DNA of 5,362 bases from the NCBI GenBank assembly GCA_020404485.1, contig DYDT01000177.1, positions 1 through 5,362 on the forward strand. Direction: 5' to 3'. Positions within the stretch are counted from its first letter, which is position 1, and every line of letters begins with the position of its first letter. This DNA is from Rickettsia endosymbiont of Diachasma alloeum (GTDB lineage: Bacteria; Pseudomonadota; Alphaproteobacteria; Rickettsiales; Rickettsiaceae). A program made the position numbers and the translations under genes. Positions 1 through 5,285 of this stretch are shown here, piece by piece. The notes under the pieces were generated by a model, which was not told the DNA's origin, searched no databases, and was given only the letters and a program-made list of their open reading frames with translations.

Positions 1-55
1 CATAGTCATCCTATAAAATAAGTCCTCTTTACTTATTTTATACAGAGCGACTATG
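1..55. repeat. Imperfect long inverted repeat (two-part hairpin)
   Basis: The inner arms are a perfect 12-bp match: TATAAAATAAGT at 12-23 pairs with ACTTATTTTATA at 31-42 across a 7-nt loop. The outer arms are a perfect 7-bp match, CATAGTC at 1-7 with GACTATG at 49-55, separated from the inner stem by an asymmetric internal loop. No T-tract follows on the + strand, so it is not a textbook terminator. It may continue upstream of the window. It could be the trailer of an upstream gene or the end of a small repeat element. Confidence 0.6.
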
Positions 56-78
56 ACTATTTCAAACTAAAGTTTCTC

Positions 79-111
79 CACCTGAAGGTGAAGGTTTGAA
101 CCATCAGATGG
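79..111. repeat. Cluster of small hairpins, possible IS200/IS605-type end remnant
   Basis: Three short palindromes lie back to back: CACC-TGAA-GGTG (79-90), GGTT-TG-AACC (93-102) and CCATCAGATGG (101-111). The reverse strand reads CACCTTCAGGTG followed by a TTTGAA tract, which recalls the subterminal hairpins at ends of IS200/IS605-family elements. No transposase frame is attached, so the mobile-element reading is inference from shape only. Confidence 0.25.
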
Positions 112-117
112 ATAATC

Positions 118-145
118 AAATTTTGCCTATAAAATTTTGCCTATA
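118..145. repeat. Tandem duplication of a 14-bp unit
   Basis: The unit AAATTTTGCCTATA occurs twice in direct succession (118-131 and 132-145) with no mismatch. It lies just upstream of the cspA promoter, 17 bp before the -35 box. It may be simple replication slippage. Confidence 0.8.
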
Positions 146-161
146 ATTATTAACTAAAATA

Positions 162-190
162 GTGACAAAATAGTAATAATATGATATAAT
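162..190 (+). promoter_or_regulatory. Sigma-70 type promoter for cspA
   Basis: A -35 box GTGACA (162-167, five of six consensus bases) is followed after exactly 17 bp by a perfect -10 box TATAAT (185-190). Transcription should begin near 196-198, giving a leader of about 168 nt before the cspA ATG. This is close in size to the long leader of Escherichia coli cspA, which controls cold-dependent translation. A second TTGACA at 226-231 has no good -10 partner at 16-18 bp. Confidence 0.65.
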
Positions 191-197
191 TAACCTT

Positions 198-214
198 AGA
201 AAGTAATACTTTCT
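198..214 (+). promoter_or_regulatory. Hairpin at the predicted 5' end of the cspA leader
   Basis: AGAAAGT (198-204) and ACTTTCT (208-214) form a perfect 7-bp stem with a 3-nt loop, placed almost exactly at the predicted transcription start. A 5'-terminal stem could protect the mRNA or take part in a temperature-sensitive fold. The trailing T residues also allow a weak terminator reading, but no gene ends just upstream. The role is inference. Confidence 0.4.
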
Positions 215-364
215 TTTGCATGTTATTGACAAATGCCGCAAGGTAAGATAGTTTTGCATAGTGAATTTTTTATTAATCTTAATATTAAATGTAAGTCTAA
301 TCTTTAATTTTTTATTAAGCATAATTTAAATTCCAATAAGCAATTTCTATCTAAAAAGGTTTTT

Positions 365-577
365 ATGACTACAAATATAGTAGGTAAAGTTAAATGGTTT
401 AATCCGACGAAAAATTTTGGATTTATTGAACAGGAAAATGGCGGCAAGGATGTGTTTGTACACAGATCTGCCGTAGACGCAGCAGGTCTGGCAGGTCTTA
501 ATGAAGGACAAGATGTAATTTTTGATCTTGAAGACAAGAATGGTAAAATTTCTGCAGTTAACCTCAGAATTAAATAA
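365..577 (+). CDS. cspA: Cold-shock protein CspA family (RNA chaperone)
   Basis: This is a 70-residue single-domain cold-shock protein, the usual length for the family. It binds single-stranded RNA and DNA and melts secondary structure in mRNA. The opening KVKWFNP (residues 8-14) is the family signature. RNP1 reads KNFGFI (16-21), where the common form is KGFGFI, and RNP2 reads VFVH (30-33) followed by RSA, so the aromatic and basic nucleic-acid-binding residues are present. The start is the ATG at 365, with AAAAAGG at 353-359 as ribosome-binding site 5 nt upstream. The gene has its own promoter and a long leader and is followed by two hairpins, so it is probably transcribed alone. The next gene on this strand is an RhlE-type helicase, another RNA-remodelling protein. 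Identity is secure; cold induction is inferred from family and leader length. Confidence 0.97.
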   Translation: MTTNIVGKVKWFNPTKNFGFIEQENGGKDVFVHRSAVDAAGLAGLNEGQDVIFDLEDKNGKISAVNLRIK

Positions 578-597
578 ATATATTTGTACCAAAAACA

Positions 598-627
598 GCT
601 ATCCAAAGTTTTTAAATTTTGGATAGC
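598..627. terminator. Strong hairpin after cspA, possible terminator
   Basis: GCTATCCAAA (598-607) pairs perfectly with TTTGGATAGC (618-627), and the stem can extend inward by a G-U and two A-T pairs. It starts 20 bp after the cspA stop. On the + strand the tail is CCTCGTCACCTTTT, so the T-run is displaced by about seven bases. On the minus strand the stem is followed directly by TGTTTTTGG, a better U-tract. It probably ends cspA transcription, perhaps inefficiently. Confidence 0.55.
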
Positions 628-642
628 CTCGTCACCTTTTAT

Positions 643-665
643 AACAAAATATTAAATATTTTGTT
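643..665 (+). terminator. Second AT-rich hairpin after cspA
   Basis: AACAAAATAT (643-652) and ATATTTTGTT (656-665) form a perfect 10-bp stem with a 3-nt loop, followed by TTGTCTT. All but one stem pair is A-T. Placed 16 bp behind the first hairpin, it could be a backup terminator or 3' end stabiliser of the cspA mRNA. Confidence 0.4.
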
Positions 666-998
666 TTGTCTTATAATAACCTTATAAATGTCTTAAGCAT
701 TGGAATGGTTTAATGCTGAAAAGTAAAAAAATATCATAATTATGGTATTATTAACAAATAATTTTAAAGCTAATTAAAATTTTTATTTGCTGTAAATTAT
801 AAAATTTTTTTGAAATAGATCCGCTATTACTTCGGATCAATTAAAGCTATTTTGTTGATGATGCTATAGATAATTTAATGGCTGCTATTAGTATATTTTT
901 GTAATACAAAGATACTAAAGTCATTATTTTTTGCTGTGAGTTATTTTTATACAATCAATAATGTGCATATTTTAACTTAAACTTTATTGGATTATATA
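666..998. other. Long AT-rich spacer between cspA and rhlE, no gene seen
   Basis: No frame here on either strand has a recognisable product, ribosome-binding site or useful length. One GC-richer hairpin stands out: GATCCG (818-823) with CGGATC (833-838) around a 9-nt loop. The rhlE promoter must lie in this stretch but I cannot fix it. TACAAT at 950-955 is a fair -10 without a good -35. TTGTAA (899-904) with CATTAT (922-927) at 17-bp spacing is a weaker alternative. Confidence 0.5.
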
Positions 999-2234
999 AT
1001 GAAAAATTTTAATTTACCTGAAGAATTAACTACTACGCTTGAAGCGATGAAGATAACAGAGCCGACCGAAATACAAAAACAATCGATTCCGGTTGCTATT
1101 GCAGGTTCTGATATACTTGCTTCTAGCCAAACTGGTTCAGGCAAGACTTTAGCTTACTTGTTACCGGTGATTAATGCATTTATTAAAGATAAAATTACTA
1201 CTTTAATATTAGTGCCGACAAGAGAGCTTGCAACACAAATCTGTTCTACCTTAAACAAAGTAACTACATCTTTTAAAATAAATAATGCAGTTTTGATAGG
1301 TGGTGAACCTATGCCTAAGCAATTTATGCAATTAAAGAAAAATCCTAAAGTAATTATAGGAACTCCAGGGCGTATTATTGATCATTTAAATCGTGGAAGC
1401 CTAAAAATTGATCGTATAGGTATAACTGTGCTTGACGAAATGGATAGAATGCTAGATATGGGGATGAAAGAGCAGTTAGAAGAAATCAATAAATTCTTGC
1501 CCGAAAAAAGACAAGTGTTAATGTTTTCTGCTACTATGCCAAAACATATTATTTCTCTTTCACAAAAATATTTAAATAATCCTGTACGTATTACAGTAGG
1601 TGCTACTAATAAAGCAGCAGCAGAAATAAAACAGGAGTCAGTACATATTACAGATAAAGAAAAATTTACTGAGTTAAATAAGCAGCTTGGTGATAGAGAG
1701 GGATCAGTAATTATTTTTGTAAAAACAAAACGTTCTGCTGATCAGTTAGCTAAAATGTTAAAATATGAAAATCATAAAGCAGAAGCTATACATGGCGATT
1801 TAAGTCAGCGTCAACGTGATAGAGTAATTTTATCATTCCGTAAGTCAAACCATAGAATAATGGTGGCAACTGATGTGGCTGCTCGTGGTCTTGATATTCC
1901 GCACACTCAGCACGTAATTAATTATGATTTACCGATGTGTCCGGAAGATTACCTGCATAGAATAGGTAGAACTGGTAGAGCTGGTGCTAAAGGTAACGCA
2001 TTGTCATTTATTTCACCTGATGATGTGGTTAGATGGCGTGCTATTGATCGTTTAATAAATCAAGGAGAATCTACTCCTAGAGAGAGCTTTAGAAGTAACA
2101 AAAATAATCGTAAAAGATCTTTTGGTAATAATAGAAGAGGCGATAACTCTAATAAAAGATTTGATTCTGGCAATAAGAGAAGTTCTGAGAGTAATAGTAA
2201 TAATTACAGTCAAAGAAGAAGTAAAGTATCTTAA
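999..2234 (+). CDS. rhlE: DEAD-box ATP-dependent RNA helicase, RhlE type
   Basis: A 411-residue helicase that uses ATP to unwind short RNA duplexes, with likely roles in ribosome assembly and mRNA turnover. All core motifs appear in order: Q motif (F4, PTEIQ at 22-26), motif I QTGSGKT (44-50), PTREL (73-77), TPGR (122-125), motif II DEMD (146-149), SAT (177-179), motif V ATDVAARGLD (290-299) and motif VI HRIGRTGRAG (320-329). The last 50 residues are rich in Arg, Lys, Asn and Ser, as in RhlE tails that bind RNA. Motif II has Met where DEAD has Ala; Asp146 and Glu147, the catalytic acids, are kept. I chose the ATG at 999, which has GGA (989-991) 7 nt upstream. A TTG at 987 would add four residues and would put that GGA inside the coding region. 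The stop is followed 15 bp later by a palindromic element. Confidence 0.95.
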   Translation: MKNFNLPEELTTTLEAMKITEPTEIQKQSIPVAIAGSDILASSQTGSGKTLAYLLPVINAFIKDKITTLILVPTRELATQICSTLNKVTTSFKINNAVLIGGEPMPKQFMQLKKNPKVIIGTPGRIIDHLNRGSLKIDRIGITVLDEMDRMLDMGMKEQLEEINKFLPEKRQVLMFSATMPKHIISLSQKYLNNPVRITVGATNKAAAEIKQESVHITDKEKFTELNKQLGDREGSVIIFVKTKRSADQLAKMLKYENHKAEAIHGDLSQRQRDRVILSFRKSNHRIMVATDVAARGLDIPHTQHVINYDLPMCPEDYLHRIGRTGRAGAKGNALSFISPDDVVRWRAIDRLINQGESTPRESFRSNKNNRKRSFGNNRRGDNSNKRFDSGNKRSSESNSNNYSQRRSKVS

Positions 2235-2248
2235 GAGAAAAGTCTGTC

Positions 2249-2457
2249 ATCCCGTGGCGGCATTGTTGCGTGGATCGGAAAATGTCCTATATGTCATTCT
2301 TAGCTAAAAGCAGGAATCCAGGAAAAAAATCATAAATACAGCAAATTTTTAAAATTAAAAGCGTAGGTTATTTTGCTTTATACTAGATTCCTGCGTTTAG
2401 CTAAGAATGATATCGGAATCACGCAACAATGCCTCTCCCGTGGCTTGTCCACGGGAT
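2249..2457. repeat. Nested palindromic repeat element, Rickettsia-type
   Basis: This element of about 209 bp is a large interrupted inverted repeat. From outside in, the matched arms are ATCCCGTGG (2249-2257) with CCACGGGAT (2449-2457); a perfect 14-bp pair at 2259-2272 and 2420-2433; a perfect 15-bp pair at 2294-2308 and 2396-2410; and a 9-bp pair at 2310-2318 and 2386-2394. The central loop is about 67 nt. The right side carries its own small hairpin, CCCGTGG-cttgt-CCACGGG (2437-2455). It is visibly richer in G and C than its surroundings and has no convincing reading frame. CCCGTGG/CCACGGG modules of this kind recur in Rickettsia spacers, as far as I recall. Transcribed from rhlE, it would fold into a long stem and could act as a trailer. 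Confidence 0.8.
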
Positions 2458-2470
2458 CTTAGAATGCAGA

Positions 2471-2489
2471 CCTGTGATCAAGGAACGAG
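2471..2489. repeat. Decayed copy of the CCCGTGG palindrome
   Basis: This 19-bp stretch matches the reverse complement of the hairpin at 2437-2455 at 13 of 19 positions, differing mainly by G/C-to-A/T changes. It sits 15 bp beyond the intact unit. It looks like an eroded second unit of the same element, which would make the insertion extend to about 2495. Confidence 0.4.
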
Positions 2490-2539
2490 CATGACGCTTC
2501 CAATCAACGTAATAACACATATTATAAGAGGATAATTTC

Positions 2540-3754
2540 ATAATTTTTAATTTTTCACGATTACAAAATATATATAGTATTTTATTTATATTATTCATTT
2601 CTCTTCCTGGGGGTTTAATTTATCTACTTACCGGTTCAACGCTTTCTTTTTGGCTTCGAGAATCCGGTTTTGATAAAATTACAATCGGTCTTTTTAGTCT
2701 GGTTAATTTCATTCACATATTTAAATTTCTATGGGGACCGCTACTTGAAAAAATAAGCTTTATACCCTCATCTAGTCGTGGATATAAATATTGTTTAATC
2801 TTTTCACTGCTTAGCTGTATTTGTTGTGTATATATTCTAACGGGCTTTAATCCCACTACTAATTTTATATCATTCTCTTTGTGTTTGATAATTCTAGCAT
2901 TTTTTTCCTCTATTTATGATATGCTTTTGCAATCTTCCCAAATGCTACTTATTACTAGTGAAAATTGGGGAATAAGTGAGGCAGCTTGCACTAGTGGATT
3001 TAGGATCGGTATACTTATATCAGGTTCTGGTGCATTATATTTATCAACTATTATATCTTGGCAAGAAGTTTATCGCACTATGGCGATTTTATGTGTGCCG
3101 TCATTATTACTAATTATTTTCTATCCGCTAAAATTTAAAGAAAAAATAGCTGTTAATAATTTTGATAGATTTTGGCACGCTTTTTATGATTTTATCAAAA
3201 AACCTAAATGGTTAATAATTGTTGGCTTTATGCTTCTATATCGCTTGCAGGATAATTTTCTTTCGGTTATGCCAAATATGTTCTATCTTGATATCGGCTA
3301 TACAAAAAAAGATTTAGCTCTTGGATATAAGGCTTTTGGTATGTGTGCTACTATAGCTGGAGGATTTATAGGCGGTTTTTTATGCCGAAAATATGAATAT
3401 GTTTATATTTTTAAAAGAGTATTGGTTTATCATGCTTTATCTAATATAACTTTTTTACTACTCTATTCTTACAGTCAAACTATTACAACTCTTTATATAG
3501 CAGTCTTTTTTCAGGAATTTACCAAAGGGCTAACTATGTCGCCGTTTTTTTCTTACCAATTAAGATGTTGTAGCTCTAAATATTGCATAACGCAGATCGC
3601 CTTGATTACGTCTATTGCTTATATTAGTACTGTATTGTTTGGAAGTATTTCCGGTTACGCCGCTACTTATTTAGGCTGGGGATACTTTTTTGCTATTGCA
3701 GGCTTCTGCTTTATACCGGCATACATTCTAATCAGATATTTACCTAAAGTATAA
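2540..3754 (+). CDS. ampG: AmpG-like muropeptide permease (MFS), start codon reads ATA
   Basis: An inner-membrane major facilitator protein of the AmpG family, which imports anhydro-muropeptides released from peptidoglycan. The frame is open from 2528 to the stop at 3752-3754. A ribosome-binding site AGAGGA (approximately 2527-2532) stands 7 nt before codon 2540, where ATG is expected but ATA is present. From there the protein has 404 residues, normal for AmpG. The N-terminal third carries the family hallmark: LPGG (22-25), [16 protein letters not shown] (30-45), IGLFSL (49-54) and [10 protein letters not shown] (62-71). Many hydrophobic stretches follow, fitting about 12 membrane spans. The next NTG start in frame is a TTG at 2879, which would discard 113 conserved residues. 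The gene may be read from AUA, may be a young pseudogene, or may contain a base error. Its 3' end overlaps the convergent toxin gene by 15 bp. Which of the several rickettsial AmpG paralogues it is cannot be told. Confidence 0.85.
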   Translation: MIFNFSRLQNIYSILFILFISLPGGLIYLLTGSTLSFWLRESGFDKITIGLFSLVNFIHIFKFLWGPLLEKISFIPSSSRGYKYCLIFSLLSCICCVYILTGFNPTTNFISFSLCLIILAFFSSIYDMLLQSSQMLLITSENWGISEAACTSGFRIGILISGSGALYLSTIISWQEVYRTMAILCVPSLLLIIFYPLKFKEKIAVNNFDRFWHAFYDFIKKPKWLIIVGFMLLYRLQDNFLSVMPNMFYLDIGYTKKDLALGYKAFGMCATIAGGFIGGFLCRKYEYVYIFKRVLVYHALSNITFLLLYSYSQTITTLYIAVFFQEFTKGLTMSPFFSYQLRCCSSKYCITQIALITSIAYISTVLFGSISGYAATYLGWGYFFAIAGFCFIPAYILIRYLPKV

Positions 3755-4027
3755 CTTTGTTAAAAATTCTTTTTTTGCTTTTCTACTAGGGTATAAAGTT
3801 TTAAGGAAAATAGTACCGTCATCTTCTTTTTCATAAGGTACTACATATACTTGATCAGTTATTCTAACATAGAAAATTTTTTGTCCCTTATATTTAGCTT
3901 GATTATAATGTAATCTAATTCCTAATAAGTTACCGTCATTAATTGACTGAATTATCTCGTCAAAGCCTATATTCCGCTCAAGTAATAATTTAGCATTTTT
4001 TTCATGATTATATCTAAATTTGGGCAT
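3740..4027 (-). CDS. BrnT-like toxin of a type II toxin-antitoxin pair
   Basis: A 95-residue basic protein resembling BrnT-family toxins, which are small RNA-cleaving proteins with a RelE-like fold. The N-terminal [20 protein letters not shown] (4-23) follows the family pattern in which an aromatic/N/K-N opening precedes a helix and a G-[IV]-x-F-x-E/D segment. The C-terminal [16 protein letters not shown] (74-89) matches the basic strand-helix ending that carries the conserved Ser-Arg-Lys cluster. The gene begins 6 bp after the antitoxin stop, with no clear ribosome-binding site of its own (AATACT precedes ATG), which suggests translational coupling. Its stop lies inside the 3' end of ampG. 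It is full length with no sign of decay. The family call is from residue pattern; ribonuclease activity is inferred. Confidence 0.8.
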   Translation of the reverse strand: MPKFRYNHEKNAKLLLERNIGFDEIIQSINDGNLLGIRLHYNQAKYKGQKIFYVRITDQVYVVPYEKEDDGTIFLKTLYPSRKAKKEFLTKLYFR

Positions 4028-4033
4028 AGTATT

Positions 4034-4285
4034 TTAGAGTTTAGTAGCGTCTGAGTGAATTAGCATGTTAAGATAAGTTTGATAAGGCAAGCCGTGCTTA
4101 GAAGCTTTGATTTTTATTGCTTCGATATCATGTTCTGCAACCCTAATAGTAATAGATCGCTTGTTATTAAGATGTGCCTTTGCAGCTTTTCGAAGCAAAG
4201 CTATTTCATTTTTATCATCAAATTTTTGATGCTTTTCAAAATTATCTTCAATATCTTGTTCGTAAGAATCTAATTTACTGCTCAT
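4034..4285 (-). CDS. CopG/BrnA-like ribbon-helix-helix antitoxin
   Basis: An 83-residue protein that should bind and neutralise the toxin encoded directly downstream and repress the shared promoter. The N-terminal half (1-40) is charged and probably helical, fitting a toxin-contacting segment. The C-terminal half is a ribbon-helix-helix fold: beta strand RSITIRV (43-49), first helix 51-64, the turn HGLPYQT (64-70) and second helix 71-80. The G-x-x-YQT turn is typical of BrnA and related CopG-type antitoxins. The ATG at 4285 is preceded by AGGG 7 nt upstream on the minus strand. Gene order, antitoxin first then toxin 6 bp later, is the classic type II layout. Ribbon-helix-helix proteins bind as dimers to short repeats, and candidate sites are present in the promoter at 4325-4345. 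Confidence 0.85.
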   Translation of the reverse strand: MSSKLDSYEQDIEDNFEKHQKFDDKNEIALLRKAAKAHLNNKRSITIRVAEHDIEAIKIKASKHGLPYQTYLNMLIHSDATKL

Positions 4286-4312
4286 ATATTTACCCTACTT
4301 ATATATATTATC

Positions 4313-4340
4313 ATTTTATATTATGTAAATACTTTGTCAA
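4313..4340 (-). promoter_or_regulatory. Promoter of the toxin-antitoxin operon
   Basis: Read on the minus strand, a perfect -35 TTGACA (4340-4335) is followed by a 16-bp spacer and the -10 box TAAAAT (4318-4313, five of six). Transcription would start near 4305, about 20 nt before the antitoxin ATG, leaving room for its AGGG ribosome-binding site. Confidence 0.6.
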
Positions 4341-4345
4341 TACTT
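4325..4345 (-). promoter_or_regulatory. Direct repeats in the promoter, candidate antitoxin operator
   Basis: On the minus strand AAGTATTGAC (4345-4336) and AAGTATTTAC (4334-4325) match at nine of ten positions and are offset by 11 bp, about one helical turn. They cover the -35 box and the adjacent spacer. Ribbon-helix-helix repressors commonly bind repeated short sites one turn apart, so these are good operator candidates for autoregulation. The binding itself is inference. Confidence 0.45.
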
Positions 4346-4369
4346 AAAATTTATTGCTCACATATTATA

Positions 4370-4398
4370 TTGTAAAAATAGCCCTAGTAAGTTATAAT
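4370..4398 (+). promoter_or_regulatory. Promoter of the Nfu gene
   Basis: TTGTAA (4370-4375, four of six) stands 17 bp before a perfect TATAAT (4393-4398), predicting a start near 4405 and a leader of about 24 nt. Its -35 box lies 29 bp from the -35 box of the divergent toxin-antitoxin promoter, so the two units share one control region. Confidence 0.6.
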
Positions 4399-4428
4399 AA
4401 CAAGCAAATTTATTAAAGTAATTTTACT

Positions 4429-4995
4429 ATGTTTATTCAAACTGAAGATACCCCAAATCCTGATGCGATAAAGTTTTTTCCTGGGCAAGAAATCAGCAGT
4501 AGTCAGCCTGTATTTTTTAGCGAGTTTGCCGAAGTAAAAGGCAGAAGTAAACTTGCAGAATCGTTATTTAATATTAATAATGTAAAATCAATATTTTTCG
4601 GTAGTGATTTTATAACTGTTACTAAAGAAGCTGAAAGTGATTGGCGAGTAATAAAGCCAGAAATTTTAATGGTTATTATGGATCATTTCGTTGCGGGCTT
4701 TCCAGTATTTGAAGAAAGTGCTAAAGTAGATGATGTAAGTCTTGAGAGGCTTTCAGAAATAGAAAAGCAAATTATCGAAATTATTGAGACAAGAGTGCGT
4801 CCCTCTGTTGCACAAGATGGAGGTGATATAATTTATAAAGGTTTTGAAAATGGTGTAGTAAAGTTAGCATTACGTGGTGCATGCCTTGGCTGCCCTAGCT
4901 CTACTATTACCTTAAAAAACGGTATTGAATCGATGCTGAAACATTTCGTACCGGAGGTTATAGAAGTTGAAGCTATTGAAGAGGAGTTTAAATAA
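4429..4995 (+). CDS. NifU/Nfu-type iron-sulfur cluster scaffold protein
   Basis: A 188-residue protein of the Nfu class that carries [4Fe-4S] clusters to client enzymes, as mitochondrial NFU1 does. The N-terminal Nfu domain opens with QTEDTPNPDAIKF (4-16) and runs to about residue 88. The C-terminal NifU-like domain spans roughly 108-182, beginning at IEKQIIEIIETRVRPSVAQDGG (quoted in part: VRPSVAQDGGD at 123-133). It contains the cluster-binding motif CLGC with Cys152 and Cys155 inside RGACLGCPSS. Two subunits would supply four cysteines for one cluster. Length and domain order match alphaproteobacterial and mitochondrial homologues. The ATG at 4429 has only a weak AAAG-type ribosome-binding site. 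The gene ends in three successive in-frame TAA codons. It has its own promoter and no Fe-S operon partners nearby. Confidence 0.95.
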   Translation: MFIQTEDTPNPDAIKFFPGQEISSSQPVFFSEFAEVKGRSKLAESLFNINNVKSIFFGSDFITVTKEAESDWRVIKPEILMVIMDHFVAGFPVFEESAKVDDVSLERLSEIEKQIIEIIETRVRPSVAQDGGDIIYKGFENGVVKLALRGACLGCPSSTITLKNGIESMLKHFVPEVIEVEAIEEEFK

Positions 4996-5081
4996 TAATA
5001 ATTTGGTTTAAGTAGTACTTTACTTATTAATCATTTGGTGGTATTTCATACTACTAGATTATGTAGTAAGGTAAAATTATT
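4996..5081. other. Spacer with two small inverted repeats
   Basis: TAAGTA (5009-5014) with TACTTA (5021-5026), and TACTAC (5049-5054) with GTAGTA (5063-5068), form 6-bp stems with 6- and 8-nt loops. The first may mark the end of the Nfu transcript, although no T-tract follows. Only a weak promoter candidate is visible for the next gene (TTGGTG 5035-5040, GATTAT 5057-5062). Confidence 0.3.
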
Positions 5082-5285
5082 ATGCAGGATTTAAGGCTCA
5101 TTCAAGCATTGAATGATAATTTTAGTATAAAAAAAATTAAATATTTATTAGATCAAGGTATAACTACTAACGCAGTAGATAGTACAGGAAATAGTGCATT
5201 ACATTTTGCTATAAATAATAGTAGAGGGAATGCTTCTGTTGTTGATATTGTTTTTGTGGTAGCCCTCTTCTTTCTATATTTCTAG
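5082..5285 (+). pseudogene. Truncated ankyrin-repeat protein gene
   Basis: A 67-codon frame whose first 56 residues look like the start of an ankyrin-repeat protein. A partial repeat KIKYLLDQGITTNAVD (18-33) is followed by a second repeat opening GNSALHFAI (36-44), which matches the G-x-T-A-L-H-x-A core. Ankyrin proteins mediate protein-protein contacts and in Rickettsia are often suspected host-interacting proteins. After VVDI (53-56) the pattern ends and the last 11 residues (VFVVALFFLYF) are an accidental readout of the opposite strand of a transposase fragment, ending at TAG 5283-5285. AAGG (5068-5071) is a ribosome-binding site 10 nt upstream of ATG. One and a half repeats are unlikely to fold stably, so this is most likely a broken gene, though the short frame could still be translated. 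Confidence 0.7.

Noticed and set aside
226..231. Perfect TTGACA as the main cspA -35 box
   Set aside because: The hexamer 17 bp downstream is TAGTTT, a poor -10, and the promoter at 162-190 fits much better.
116..322. Minus-strand 68-codon frame upstream of cspA
   Set aside because: Composition is what AT-rich noise gives (Lys, Ile, Tyr, Asn runs), with no motif; it overlaps the cspA promoter and leader.
304..606. Minus-strand open frames of 81-100 codons across cspA
   Set aside because: They are antisense shadows of cspA in other frames, have no family pattern, and the cspA frame is clearly the real one.
672..677. TATAAT as a promoter for rhlE or a small RNA
   Set aside because: No -35-like sequence stands 16-18 bp upstream; such hexamers are expected by chance at this AT content.
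987..998. TTG start for rhlE
   Set aside because: The ATG at 999 is a better start codon and lies 7 nt after GGA, and family members normally have only a few residues before the Q-motif Phe.
2122..2307. Plus-strand 61-codon frame over the rhlE tail and the palindromic element
   Set aside because: It is a frame-shifted reading of the Arg/Asn-rich tail followed by repeat sequence; no ribosome-binding site or family pattern.
2879..3754. A 291-residue permease starting at TTG 2879
   Set aside because: The frame continues upstream for 113 more codons that carry the most conserved AmpG residues and a good ribosome-binding site, so 2879 is an internal codon.
4079..4273. Plus-strand 64-codon frame opposite the antitoxin
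   Set aside because: Antisense shadow of the antitoxin gene, rich in Cys and Phe with no recognisable pattern.
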